Part shown: positions 7,470 to 15,450 of the stretch, in pieces
How positions within the stretch are numbered: position 1 is the first letter of the stretch
Layout of the letters: the number at the start of each line of letters is the position of its first letter
The notes under the pieces: model-generated
What the model saw: the letters and a program-made list of their open reading frames with translations, nothing else
The model's database searches: none
Told to the model about the DNA's origin: nothing
Program-made: the position numbers and the translations under genes
Assembly (NCBI RefSeq): GCF_015291725.1
Contig: NZ_CP030038.1
Coordinates: 4,205,001-4,269,000 of the forward strand
Source: Bradyrhizobium sp. CCBAU 51765
Lineage (GTDB): Bacteria > Pseudomonadota > Alphaproteobacteria > Rhizobiales > Xanthobacteraceae
Length of the DNA: 64,000 nucleotides
Direction of reading: 5' to 3'

Positions 7470-9251
7470 TTACGGCAGGAAGAACGGTATGAAGCCGATG
7501 CCACCACCACCGCCGCCTCCTCCCGCGTTAGCCTCGGGCTTCGGCGGCCTTGCAGGCCGTGCCGGAGCTTCTTCGGGGTCCCTGTTCCTGCGCTCGAGCT
7601 TTGCGGTAGGTGTCGGACGGGCCCTGCGCTTCTCGCACTCATCGTCATTATTCAGGAAGTAGCCCGCGGCGCAGGTGATCTTGACGCACCGATCTCCATC
7701 GCGTTTCTGGCCGGATCCGCAAATTATCGGGCAAACCCGCGCCGATTTAAGCTTGATCGCGTCGAGCGCCTCAGGGCTCGCAGCCTTGGCATCGAACGTG
7801 GTGCCGGCATTCTTGTTGTACAACTCGAGCGAACGCCGTGAGGCCGTATCCCAGTCGCCATCGGCCGGTCCGCTAAAGCAACCGACCCGGCGCAACTCGG
7901 CTTGCACCGATTTTGCAAGCTCGGCCTTGGACGGCGGTGCCGGCGCGGGTGCCTGTGGAGCCGGCAGCGCGGCCACTTTCGTATCCGAGTTCGGGGGGGC
8001 CTCTTTCGACGGGTCGGACCCAGCCTGAGCGCCAATTCTCGCGACGGCTATTTCAGCTTCCCGGCGACGCTGCTCGGCCTGCGCGGCCAATTGTTGCGCG
8101 GTTTCCCTGGCCTTCTCCGCCTCGGCACGAGCGTCCTGCGCTGCTTTCAGGTCCGAGGCGGCCTTGGCGAGTTGTGTCTGCTGGGCACCCTGGTTGACGA
8201 GCCGCGCCTGCTCCTGCTCGGCCTGGCGCGCCTTTTCCGCTGCGGCCGCGCGCTTGTCTTCCGCATCGATCTTGGCGAGCTGCAGCTTGGCCAGATTTGC
8301 GTAGTAGCCGTCCGGATACTGGGCAAGGAAGTAGTTCAGCGCATCCTTGTTGCCGATCTGCAGCGCGAGCTCGTAATCGTGCCGAATTTCTGCACGCGCC
8401 GAGACCGGTGGAGTTGCAGGCAGCGGTGGCGGGGCCGGTTGAGGCGCTGCGGCGGCCGCTTCCTTGGCCGGTGCCGGCACGAGCGGTACATCATCGCCAC
8501 CAAGCGTACCGTACACATACGGCTCCTGCTTGTTGCCGGTCGCCTTCATGACGTCGTCACGGACGAAGCCGAATACCCTGCGCAGGTCCATGCCCGGAGT
8601 AGCGATATATTTCACCAGTGCCGAGGCATAGGGACTGTTCCTGCTGCCACCGTCGGACGCCGTCGAGCCGGCCTTGGCAGCGAAAGCAACCAGCGTATTC
8701 GAGGTCGCCGGCTCGATCCTGGCGAGGCCCCGGCTGACAGCCCGCGAGCCGACCGTCCGCTTCATCTTGTCGGCGAAAGGATTGTTGCGGCAAGCGTCGA
8801 GGATCACGAGCCGCAGCTGCCGTGCCGGCTCGATCGCCAGCAGCACTCGCTCGAGCGAAAAGGCCTCGTCGTACACATCTGTATCGCGCTCGAGCGTCGC
8901 ATCCGTGGGGATCAGGTAGTTCGTACCTTCGAGCTCGATCCCGTGGCCCGCGTAGTAGACGACGGCGACATCCGAGTCGCGCGCCACATCGGCAAAATCA
9001 CGCAGCGCACGCCGCATCTCCGATGCCTGGAGATCCGTGCGGGTCTGGACGACGGTGAATCCCGCCCTCTTCAGCGTCTCCTCAACGATCGCAGCATCAT
9101 TGGCTGGGTTGGCAAGCGCTGCGGCGTTCTTGTAGGCCGAGTTGCCGATGACGAGCGCGACACGGTTCGCAGCCCATGCCGGCTGACAGACGATCAGCGC
9201 AGCGAGAAGAAACAGGGTACGGCGCAATGCCACAGACCGGTGCAAATGCAT
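7470..9251 (-). CDS. Exported caspase-fold protein (peptidase C14) with PG-binding-like and Cys-rich tail
   Basis: 593 residues. A Sec signal peptide (RTLFLLAALIVCQPAWA) precedes a caspase p20-type domain (~29-260). The catalytic dyad is visible as His103 (YYAGHGIE) and Cys154 (LDACRNNPF). Residues ~290-400 are a helical Ala/Glu/Lys/Gln coiled-coil stretch. Residues ~440-500 (AELRRVGCFSGPADGDW) resemble a peptidoglycan-binding type 1 repeat. A Cys-rich module (VCPIICGSGQ, CAAGYFLNNDDECEK) and a poly-Gly tail ending IGFIPFFLP follow. Bacterial caspase homologues of this class cleave after Arg/Lys, but substrates are mostly unknown. It is a paralogue of the divergent gene at 10564, with catalytic residues at the same positions. 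Periplasmic location is inferred from the leader. Confidence 0.88.
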   Translation of the reverse strand: MHLHRSVALRRTLFLLAALIVCQPAWAANRVALVIGNSAYKNAAALANPANDAAIVEETLKRAGFTVVQTRTDLQASEMRRALRDFADVARDSDVAVVYYAGHGIELEGTNYLIPTDATLERDTDVYDEAFSLERVLLAIEPARQLRLVILDACRNNPFADKMKRTVGSRAVSRGLARIEPATSNTLVAFAAKAGSTASDGGSRNSPYASALVKYIATPGMDLRRVFGFVRDDVMKATGNKQEPYVYGTLGGDDVPLVPAPAKEAAAAAPQPAPPPLPATPPVSARAEIRHDYELALQIGNKDALNYFLAQYPDGYYANLAKLQLAKIDAEDKRAAAAEKARQAEQEQARLVNQGAQQTQLAKAASDLKAAQDARAEAEKARETAQQLAAQAEQRRREAEIAVARIGAQAGSDPSKEAPPNSDTKVAALPAPQAPAPAPPSKAELAKSVQAELRRVGCFSGPADGDWDTASRRSLELYNKNAGTTFDAKAASPEALDAIKLKSARVCPIICGSGQKRDGDRCVKITCAAGYFLNNDDECEKRRARPTPTAKLERRNRDPEEAPARPARPPKPEANAGGGGGGGGIGFIPFFLP

Positions 9252-9441
9252 GGCAGTACTACTTCTAGATTTTCTTCTTCCATCATTTGTGTCGTCACGA
9301 CAGAAGCGGGTTCAATGCGATCTCATGATCCGGTTGTGGAACCCACAGGGATGGCATGACTGCGCTGGCTGGCCGGTCAATTGACCTCACCGCAAGCCTG
9401 CCGTCTAATGAGGCAGGTTTCGAACAGGCGAGATCACTCCC

Positions 9442-10152
9442 GTGACCGACGCGAAGCTCGATCAGGCGGGAACAGAGAAGGAGATTGCCGGGCGCGGCGG
9501 CAATGCCTTGTTGGATTGGACCGCCAGGGCAGTTGTCGTGATCATCTATGGCGGGTCTGCTCTGATGGGCGCCGCCAGCGTCCCTCACCTGCTTCCGCCG
9601 GACAATGTCCACGACGGGCTTGCCCTTGCGGCCAGAATTGCCAACATCCTGTTCCTCGGCCTCGTCGCGCTGACAACCATCACCCGGCTGGTGCCGATCA
9701 TGAAATCGCAGGGCATCGAGACGCGGATCTCAGCCTTGCTGGGTACTTTTTTGAGCATCGTCCTCGCATTTCTTCCGAAGGCAGAACTCGGGCCCGTCTG
9801 GTCGGCTGTGTCCTCGACGTTGGTCTTGGTGGGTACCTCGCTCTGCATCGTGGTGCTCCGCTGGCTCGGCAGATCCTTCAGCATTCAAGCGGAGGCCAGG
9901 CGTCTTGTGACGGAAGGGCCTTATCGGATCGTCCGGCATCCTCTCTATCTCTGCGAGGGGATTGCCCTCGTCGGCGTAACACTCCAGGTCCTTTCACCGC
10001 TTGCCGTCCTGGTCGCCATCGTGATTGTGATGATCCAATGCCGGCGGATGATCAACGAAGAGCGGATCCTGAGGCGGGCATTTCCCGAATATGCCGCCTA
10101 CCGCACCACAACTCCCTTTCTGATCCCCACGTGCCGCGCGATCGGCCGATAG
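9442..10152 (+). CDS. Isoprenylcysteine carboxyl methyltransferase-like membrane protein
   Basis: 236 residues with about five hydrophobic segments. The C-terminal half carries the ICMT/phospholipid methyltransferase signature: TEGPYRIVRHPLY, then a hydrophobic hairpin, then NEERILRRAFPEYAAYR. The RHPxY and EE motifs line the SAM and substrate site in this superfamily. Bacterial members methylate small lipids, isoprenoids or unknown targets; the substrate cannot be told. It lies between the two divergent caspase paralogues and starts from GTG at 9442 (GTGACCGACGCG). Confidence 0.8.
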   Translation: MTDAKLDQAGTEKEIAGRGGNALLDWTARAVVVIIYGGSALMGAASVPHLLPPDNVHDGLALAARIANILFLGLVALTTITRLVPIMKSQGIETRISALLGTFLSIVLAFLPKAELGPVWSAVSSTLVLVGTSLCIVVLRWLGRSFSIQAEARRLVTEGPYRIVRHPLYLCEGIALVGVTLQVLSPLAVLVAIVIVMIQCRRMINEERILRRAFPEYAAYRTTTPFLIPTCRAIGR

Positions 10153-10563
10153 GCCGGGGCCAGGCACCGGCCAGGGCGGTCGATCCGCAACGCCTGACAC
10201 CACGCTTCACATCCGCTCGATCTGCAACCGGCGGAGTTCGATCCGAACCGACTTTCGGCCTTTTTCAGCGCTTCAGGCAAGCGATCCAACAGATCAGTAA
10301 AAGTAGATATATCAACGATTTACCTCAAGGAACCGGAGTGCGAAGAGCGCCGGCGGGACCGCTCGCCGGCCGCCAACAATCGTCCGAGGCCCTTGAACGC
10401 GTTCACTGGAATACGCGACCAACATCAGGAATGGATCGGGCTCGAGACTGTTCCTTGCACGAGCCAGGCGGTCGCCAGGAGCTATGAGTTTAGTCAGCAT
10501 TCTGCGCGGCCATGCCAACTTCGTTGACGCTACCATTCTTCGGCTGATGTTGGACGTCGCGCC
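10153..10563. other. Intergenic region upstream of second caspase gene
   Basis: No gene supported. A perfect 7-bp inverted repeat, GCCGGCG (10349-10355) with CGCCGGC (10364-10370), could form a small hairpin. An AT-richer patch near 10300-10320 is the most promoter-like part. No ribosome binding site of good strength precedes the caspase ATG at 10564. Confidence 0.45.
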
Positions 10564-12435
10564 ATGAGCAATTACACGCAGATCAAGTTGTACGCTCTTC
10601 TTCTCGCTGCCTCGCTGTTCCTGACGGCTCAGCCGGCTTTCGCGACAAAGCGCGTGGCCCTGGTGCTCGGCAATGCCACATATCAAAACGCTCCCCTGCT
10701 TCCCAACCCGGCCAACGACGCCGGCGCCATCGCTGCGACGTTGAGAGCCGCAGGGTTTGACGTGGTCGACTCGAGGCTCAACCTCGCAGCGACGGACATG
10801 AAGCGAGCCCTGAGGGATTTTGCAGATCAGGCGCGCGACGCTGACATCGCACTCGTCTACTACGCAGGCCACGGGATCGAGATCGACGGCACGAACTATC
10901 TGATCCCAACCGACGCCAGGCTTGAACGTGATACGGACATCTACGACGAGGCGTTCTCGCTCGACCGTGTCTTGATGGCGATCGAGCCTGCAAGGCAGCT
11001 ACGGGTCGTGATCGTCGACGCGTGCCGCAACAATCCTTTTGCCGATACGATGAAGCGAACGGTCGCCTCGCGATCGATCAGCCGCGGGCTCGCCAGGGTC
11101 GAGCCAACGGTCTCCAATACGTTGATCGCCTTCGCCGCGAAGGCCGGGTTGACGGCGCTCGACGGCAACAGCCAGAACAGCCCGTACGCGGCCGCACTGG
11201 TCAAGTATATCGCAAAGCCGGGCCTCGACCTGCGCAGGGCCTTTGGGTTCGTCCGCGACGACGTCTTGCAAGCCACGGGCAACCGGCAGGAGCCTTACGT
11301 CTACGGCTCGTTGGGCGGCGAGGACGTTGCGCTCGTGCCTGCTCCAAAGACCGTGGAGCCCACGCCCGCGGCGGCCAACCCCCAGTCGGAGGTTCGCCGT
11401 GACTACGAACTGGCGCTGCAGCTCAACAACAAAGCCGCTCTGGGCGCATTCCTGACCCAGCATCCGGACGGATATTACGCAAGCCTCGCCAAGCTTCAGC
11501 TCAACCAGATCGAGGCGGAGGAGGCACGGGTTGCGGCGACCGAAAAGGCGCGCCAAGCCCAACAGCAGCAAGCCCGGCTTGCCTCCGAAGGCGCCCTGCG
11601 TGCAGAGCAGGAAAAGGCGGCCGCTGATCTGAAGGCTGCGGAGGACGCCCGCATTGCGGCCGAAAGAACAAAACTAGCTGCGCAACAGCAAGCGGCCGAT
11701 GCCGAGCGGAATCGGACCACATCCGAGGGATCGATCAGCACCGCGCTCACTCGGAACAAGGCCGCCGTCGAGAATTCCACCACGGTGAGTCCGCCTCCAG
11801 CCGCATTGGCCGCTCAGAGTGACACAGACACGAAGGTCGCCGCTCTGAGCGCAGGGCCGCAGCAGGCCGATCCGACCAGGGTCGATATCCCCCAGGCCGA
11901 TCTCGCCAGGTTGGTACAGAGCGAATTGAGCCGCGTCGGATGCTTCACCAGTGCCGTCGATGGCCAATGGAATGCCGCTTCGCAGCGCTCACTCTCGCTC
12001 TTCAACCGCCACGCGGGAACCAGGTTCGACGCGAAGCTTGCGAGTCTCGATGCACTTGACGCAATCAAGCTCAAATCGTCGCGGGTCTGTCCGCTGGTCT
12101 GTGAACGCGGCTACAAGGCTGATGGCGACCAGTGCAGCAAAATCACCTGCGCCGAGGGCTCGTTCCTCAATGACGACAATGAATGCGAGAAGCGGCGCGG
12201 CAAGAAGCCTGTTGCAAACCGCAATACAAGCGAGCGCCCGGCCCGCGCGGCCCGCGAGAGGTTCACGCCGGCTGCGGAGGCCCCCGCGCCACGGCGACAG
12301 GCGACTGCCAAGGGAAGCGGTGCCATCTATTGTGATCAGCATCTTTGCCGTCAGGTCAACCGTGGCTGCCGTCTCGAATACCGGGGCGGTGGAGGTCCCG
12401 GCGGCAACACTGGAAATGTCGAGGTCTGCAACTAG
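10564..12435 (+). CDS. Exported caspase-fold protein, paralogue of the 7.5-9.3 kb gene
   Basis: 623 residues. The signal peptide (LYALLLAASLFLTAQPAFA) is followed by a caspase domain with His103 (YYAGHGIEIDG) and Cys154 (VDACRNNPF), the same numbering as its paralogue. Next come an Ala/Gln/Glu coiled-coil region (~300-400), a PG-binding-like module (SELSRVGCFTSAVDGQW) and the Cys-rich segment (VCPLVCERGYK, CAEGSFLNDDNECEK). It has an extra C-terminal Cys/Gly extension of about 40 residues (IYCDQHLCRQVNRGCRLEYR) absent from the other copy. The hydrolase gene follows 36 bp downstream, suggesting cotranscription. Likely a periplasmic Arg/Lys-specific cysteine protease; target unknown. Confidence 0.88.
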   Translation: MSNYTQIKLYALLLAASLFLTAQPAFATKRVALVLGNATYQNAPLLPNPANDAGAIAATLRAAGFDVVDSRLNLAATDMKRALRDFADQARDADIALVYYAGHGIEIDGTNYLIPTDARLERDTDIYDEAFSLDRVLMAIEPARQLRVVIVDACRNNPFADTMKRTVASRSISRGLARVEPTVSNTLIAFAAKAGLTALDGNSQNSPYAAALVKYIAKPGLDLRRAFGFVRDDVLQATGNRQEPYVYGSLGGEDVALVPAPKTVEPTPAAANPQSEVRRDYELALQLNNKAALGAFLTQHPDGYYASLAKLQLNQIEAEEARVAATEKARQAQQQQARLASEGALRAEQEKAAADLKAAEDARIAAERTKLAAQQQAADAERNRTTSEGSISTALTRNKAAVENSTTVSPPPAALAAQSDTDTKVAALSAGPQQADPTRVDIPQADLARLVQSELSRVGCFTSAVDGQWNAASQRSLSLFNRHAGTRFDAKLASLDALDAIKLKSSRVCPLVCERGYKADGDQCSKITCAEGSFLNDDNECEKRRGKKPVANRNTSERPARAARERFTPAAEAPAPRRQATAKGSGAIYCDQHLCRQVNRGCRLEYRGGGGPGGNTGNVEVCN

Positions 12436-12471
12436 CGCCAAGCAAAAGAGGTGTCCGAAGGAGTGACCTGA

Positions 12472-13482
12472 GTGACAACCTGCGAGCTGGAGCAGAAAGA
12501 TGTCGGCACCTTTCCGGGTGTGACGCTCTTCACGAAACGGCAGGCGCCCGGCATGAGGCCGACGGCGGTCTATCTTCCACCGAAGCACGCAACCGCCGCC
12601 ACCAAGTTCGATCTCGTAATCTGGCTACACGGTTTCTATGTCAGGGATCATGAATACCTGTTCCGGAACGATCCTGCGCGTCTGCGCGAACAGGTCCGGG
12701 ATTCGGGGAAGGATGTCGTGCTTGTCGCGCCATTCCTGGGCTACGAGTATTCCGTCGGTGACACCTTTGCCGGGAACTACAGCGTGAAGGATCTGGCTTC
12801 TGCCAAATGGGGCGAACGCTATCTGGACGAGATCCTCGGGGCGCTTGCCAAGTTCGTGGCGCCTGTTGCCAGCACCGGCAACGGCACCCGGAGCATACCC
12901 CAGCTCCAGGTCGGCAAGCTCATCATCGCCTGCCATTCCGGCGGAGGGAGCGGCATGCGCAACCTGGTCGGAAGCCTCGGAAAGTATCAGCCGAACCTGT
13001 CGGCCTGCTGGGGATTTGATTGCCTCTACGGCGCCAAAGCGCAACCTGACGACGCCACGTTCTGGTACCAATGGTTGTCGGGCCAGAGCACCTGCGCGCT
13101 CGAAATTGTCTATGGCCCGACCACCCTTTCGCAATCGGTGAAGCTGGACCTCGTCGGACGCGGACTCGCGACGCTCGACGGCAATCGCCCTCCGTCACAG
13201 CGCCCTGCTCTCAAAAACCTCACTGTGAGCGTGGGTCACTATGATGCATTTCCGGCCTTCGGGCAGATGGTCAGGGTCAATGATCTGGATCCGGCCTTTA
13301 TCGACCGCTTCATGATCCCGCAGGTCGCCGACAAGCCTCCACTGGGCCACAAGCCGGCGTCGCGCAATGGAGAATTCCTCAAACAGGCGATTGCCAACGT
13401 TCGCGGCGCTTTCCCCTTTCCGAAGGACATTCACTACATGATTGCCCGCGGCGGTTTCTACAGCCGCCTGAGTAGGTTGTAG
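12472..13482 (+). CDS. Serine hydrolase-like protein (alpha/beta-hydrolase features), function unknown
   Basis: 336 residues from a GTG that has AAGGAG 8 nt upstream. FDLVIWLHGF (near residue 50) is a typical oxyanion-side strand with HG, and LIIACHSGGGSG places a candidate nucleophile Ser156 in a C-H-S-G-G elbow, a variant of GxSxG. The region between, LVAPFLGYEYS, matches the strand 4 pattern of esterases. No signal peptide. It is translated right behind the second caspase and ahead of an unknown 392-residue protein. A lipase or esterase-like T6SS cargo role is conceivable but unsupported beyond location. Family not named with certainty. Confidence 0.6.
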   Translation: MTTCELEQKDVGTFPGVTLFTKRQAPGMRPTAVYLPPKHATAATKFDLVIWLHGFYVRDHEYLFRNDPARLREQVRDSGKDVVLVAPFLGYEYSVGDTFAGNYSVKDLASAKWGERYLDEILGALAKFVAPVASTGNGTRSIPQLQVGKLIIACHSGGGSGMRNLVGSLGKYQPNLSACWGFDCLYGAKAQPDDATFWYQWLSGQSTCALEIVYGPTTLSQSVKLDLVGRGLATLDGNRPPSQRPALKNLTVSVGHYDAFPAFGQMVRVNDLDPAFIDRFMIPQVADKPPLGHKPASRNGEFLKQAIANVRGAFPFPKDIHYMIARGGFYSRLSRL

Positions 13483-13574
13483 CGTCGCAAAGGCCCCTCC
13501 GGCGGGCACGAATACGCCACTCACCGGCTCGCTGCTTAACCTTGGCTGTGACAATGCAAGGAGACACGCAGGAC

Positions 13575-14753
13575 ATGACGGAACCACCTTTCGATCCGAA
13601 CACCGCGCCGAGAGCGGGCAACTCGGCTCAGGACCGCGCCGCGATGCGGGCGGACATGAACAAGGTCGCGCTGAAGCTGCGCGAAGCCGGCATTCAGCTT
13701 TACGGATTCTACAAGATCCACGACCTCGTGCCGTACTGGAATCCGCTTGGCTTCGATTTCATGTGCGACAACTGGCGGCAACTGCTCGATGCCGCCGGCA
13801 AGGCACCGCGGCTAGGCTCCGACCAGATCAACATGCCGGGCTACGATCCGTGGCTGCAGGCCGGCGTCAAGAGCGTCGGCTTCACGCAGACCGGCAAGGC
13901 TCCGCACGTGCATCTCGACATTGCGATCGATCGGCCCGGGCTCTGCCGGATTTACATGCTGGAGAAGGACGAGGAGCGACGCCTCGACGCCCTGCGACGG
14001 GCCCGGGTGGTCACCGCGAGAGATACCGACGTATTCAGGAAGATCCACCGGCGGGTGGAGGGTCTCGGCATCGATCTCGACGATCACATCGGCTCGCACC
14101 TGGAGGCGGGGCGGCTCGTGCTCGATGGCATCAATTTCGTAGCCAAGGATCACAACCGTCTTCTCGATGCACTGACGAACCTGAAATATCCCGCCGGCAA
14201 CAATGTCTTTTTTCGCGGAGAGAGATCCGGCCGCGGTCATTTCTTCGGCATGGCCTCATTCCTGGCCACCGACGGCATCGGCTTTCGGCAAATCTGGCAG
14301 ACATTTCCGGAGGAAAGACCGATCGCAACACCAGATCCGCGTACCGGACCGGCGATGGATCCCAAGGCTTCCGGGCGGTTCGGCGATTCACCGAACCTGC
14401 CGGATCTCACCTCGGTGCACTGCGCCGTGTCGAACCGGATCTGCAACGTCCATATCGACGAGATGGGCTTCGTGGTCACGGACAGCAAAGGCACCATCAT
14501 CGTCGACCCTGACGCGCTGCGGCACATCTTCGTCGAATTGCTCTGGAAGACCAACCTGCAGGGCAAACTGCCCTTCTGGGCGCTCGACAACGTCAATTTC
14601 ATCATCCCGAGCTCGCCAAACGACTTTTCCCGCGTTGGAGTCAGCGTCGATATCGCGAAGTTCGGGCGTGTCAAGATTGCGCTCAACGGGAGCTGCTCGG
14701 CCGACGGCAAGATGGAAGCAGCCGGCACGCTCACGCTCGGGTTCAAATTCTGA
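13575..14753 (+). CDS. Hypothetical protein, 392 residues
   Basis: I do not recognise this protein. It has no leader or transmembrane segment. Visible features are an N-terminal helix-rich part (MNKVALKLREAGIQLYGFYK), a His/Asp-containing strand (APHVHLDIAIDRPG), and a C-terminal beta-rich region with FWALDNVNFIIPSS and LNGSCSADGKMEAAGTLTLG. The ATG at 13575 is preceded by AAGGAG 12 nt upstream; an upstream in-frame TTG at 13542 would add 11 residues but lacks a site. It follows the hydrolase gene in the same direction by 92 bp and converges on the DUF4384 gene. Confidence 0.55.
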   Translation: MTEPPFDPNTAPRAGNSAQDRAAMRADMNKVALKLREAGIQLYGFYKIHDLVPYWNPLGFDFMCDNWRQLLDAAGKAPRLGSDQINMPGYDPWLQAGVKSVGFTQTGKAPHVHLDIAIDRPGLCRIYMLEKDEERRLDALRRARVVTARDTDVFRKIHRRVEGLGIDLDDHIGSHLEAGRLVLDGINFVAKDHNRLLDALTNLKYPAGNNVFFRGERSGRGHFFGMASFLATDGIGFRQIWQTFPEERPIATPDPRTGPAMDPKASGRFGDSPNLPDLTSVHCAVSNRICNVHIDEMGFVVTDSKGTIIVDPDALRHIFVELLWKTNLQGKLPFWALDNVNFIIPSSPNDFSRVGVSVDIAKFGRVKIALNGSCSADGKMEAAGTLTLGFKF

Positions 14754-14769
14754 GACAGCCGACAGCGGC

Positions 14770-15432
14770 TCACTTGATGGAATAGGTTTTGACGTCGAAC
14801 GACCAATTGTTCGGCACCAGTTTTCCGTTGCTGCCGTCCGGCACACGCAGCTCCCTGGTCCACGCCGACAGGTAGCTCAACGTATCGGCTTGATCCTGTA
14901 GTTTGCGCGGGAGATCCGGCAAATCGAGCAATTGCACGCGCCGTTCACTCAGGATCGCAACCATGACGGCCGAGCCGGTCGGCGGTGCGACGACATATTC
15001 AAAGCCACGTTGCCGCCCTGCCGGGGTCGGCACAACAAATTGCACGCCGGGCTTGACGAGATTGATGTCGCGGCCGTCCGACTGCTCCAACAATTCGGGA
15101 GTCGGAAAGATCTGGGACATCCGTCCGTCCGCATCGACGTCCACCAGAATGAGATAGCCTGCCTTCTTCGCAGTCACGCCGAATGACACCTTGCCGCCAA
15201 CGTTGACGGTCAGGCTGGGCAGGATCTCAAGGGACACACTTGCAGCATTGCTCTGTGCGGCGCCGGACTGTCCGCGCGTCGCCTGGATGCGCCAAGACCA
15301 TGGTGCGCTCGCCAGGCTCGCATGTAGAGAGTCCGGCCGCAACGGCGCCGCGGGCGCGGCCCCGCTTCCCGCCAGCAGCAGGGCGAATGCGAAGCATACT
15401 CGTTTACGGCGGATCAGCTCCGATCGCCACAT
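14770..15432 (-). CDS. DUF4384 domain protein, exported
   Basis: 220 residues. A signal peptide (RVCFAFALLLAGSGAAPAAP) precedes one DUF4384-type beta-sandwich: SLTVNVGGKVSFGVTAKKAG, YLILVDVDADGRMSQIFP and later VVAPPTGSAVMVAILSE. This domain often accompanies caspases and kinases in bacterial envelope systems; its molecular role is not established. The gene begins 18 bp after the caspase-DUF4384 stop codon, so the two are probably one transcript and may interact through their like domains. Confidence 0.78.
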   Translation of the reverse strand: MWRSELIRRKRVCFAFALLLAGSGAAPAAPLRPDSLHASLASAPWSWRIQATRGQSGAAQSNAASVSLEILPSLTVNVGGKVSFGVTAKKAGYLILVDVDADGRMSQIFPTPELLEQSDGRDINLVKPGVQFVVPTPAGRQRGFEYVVAPPTGSAVMVAILSERRVQLLDLPDLPRKLQDQADTLSYLSAWTRELRVPDGSNGKLVPNNWSFDVKTYSIK

Positions 15433-15450
15433 GGCTCACCCAAACAGATG

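Noticed and set aside
7902..9359. 485-codon open frame opposite to the first caspase gene
   Set aside because: No start context, no domain, Arg/Cys-rich; the caspase on the other strand has leader and catalytic dyad.
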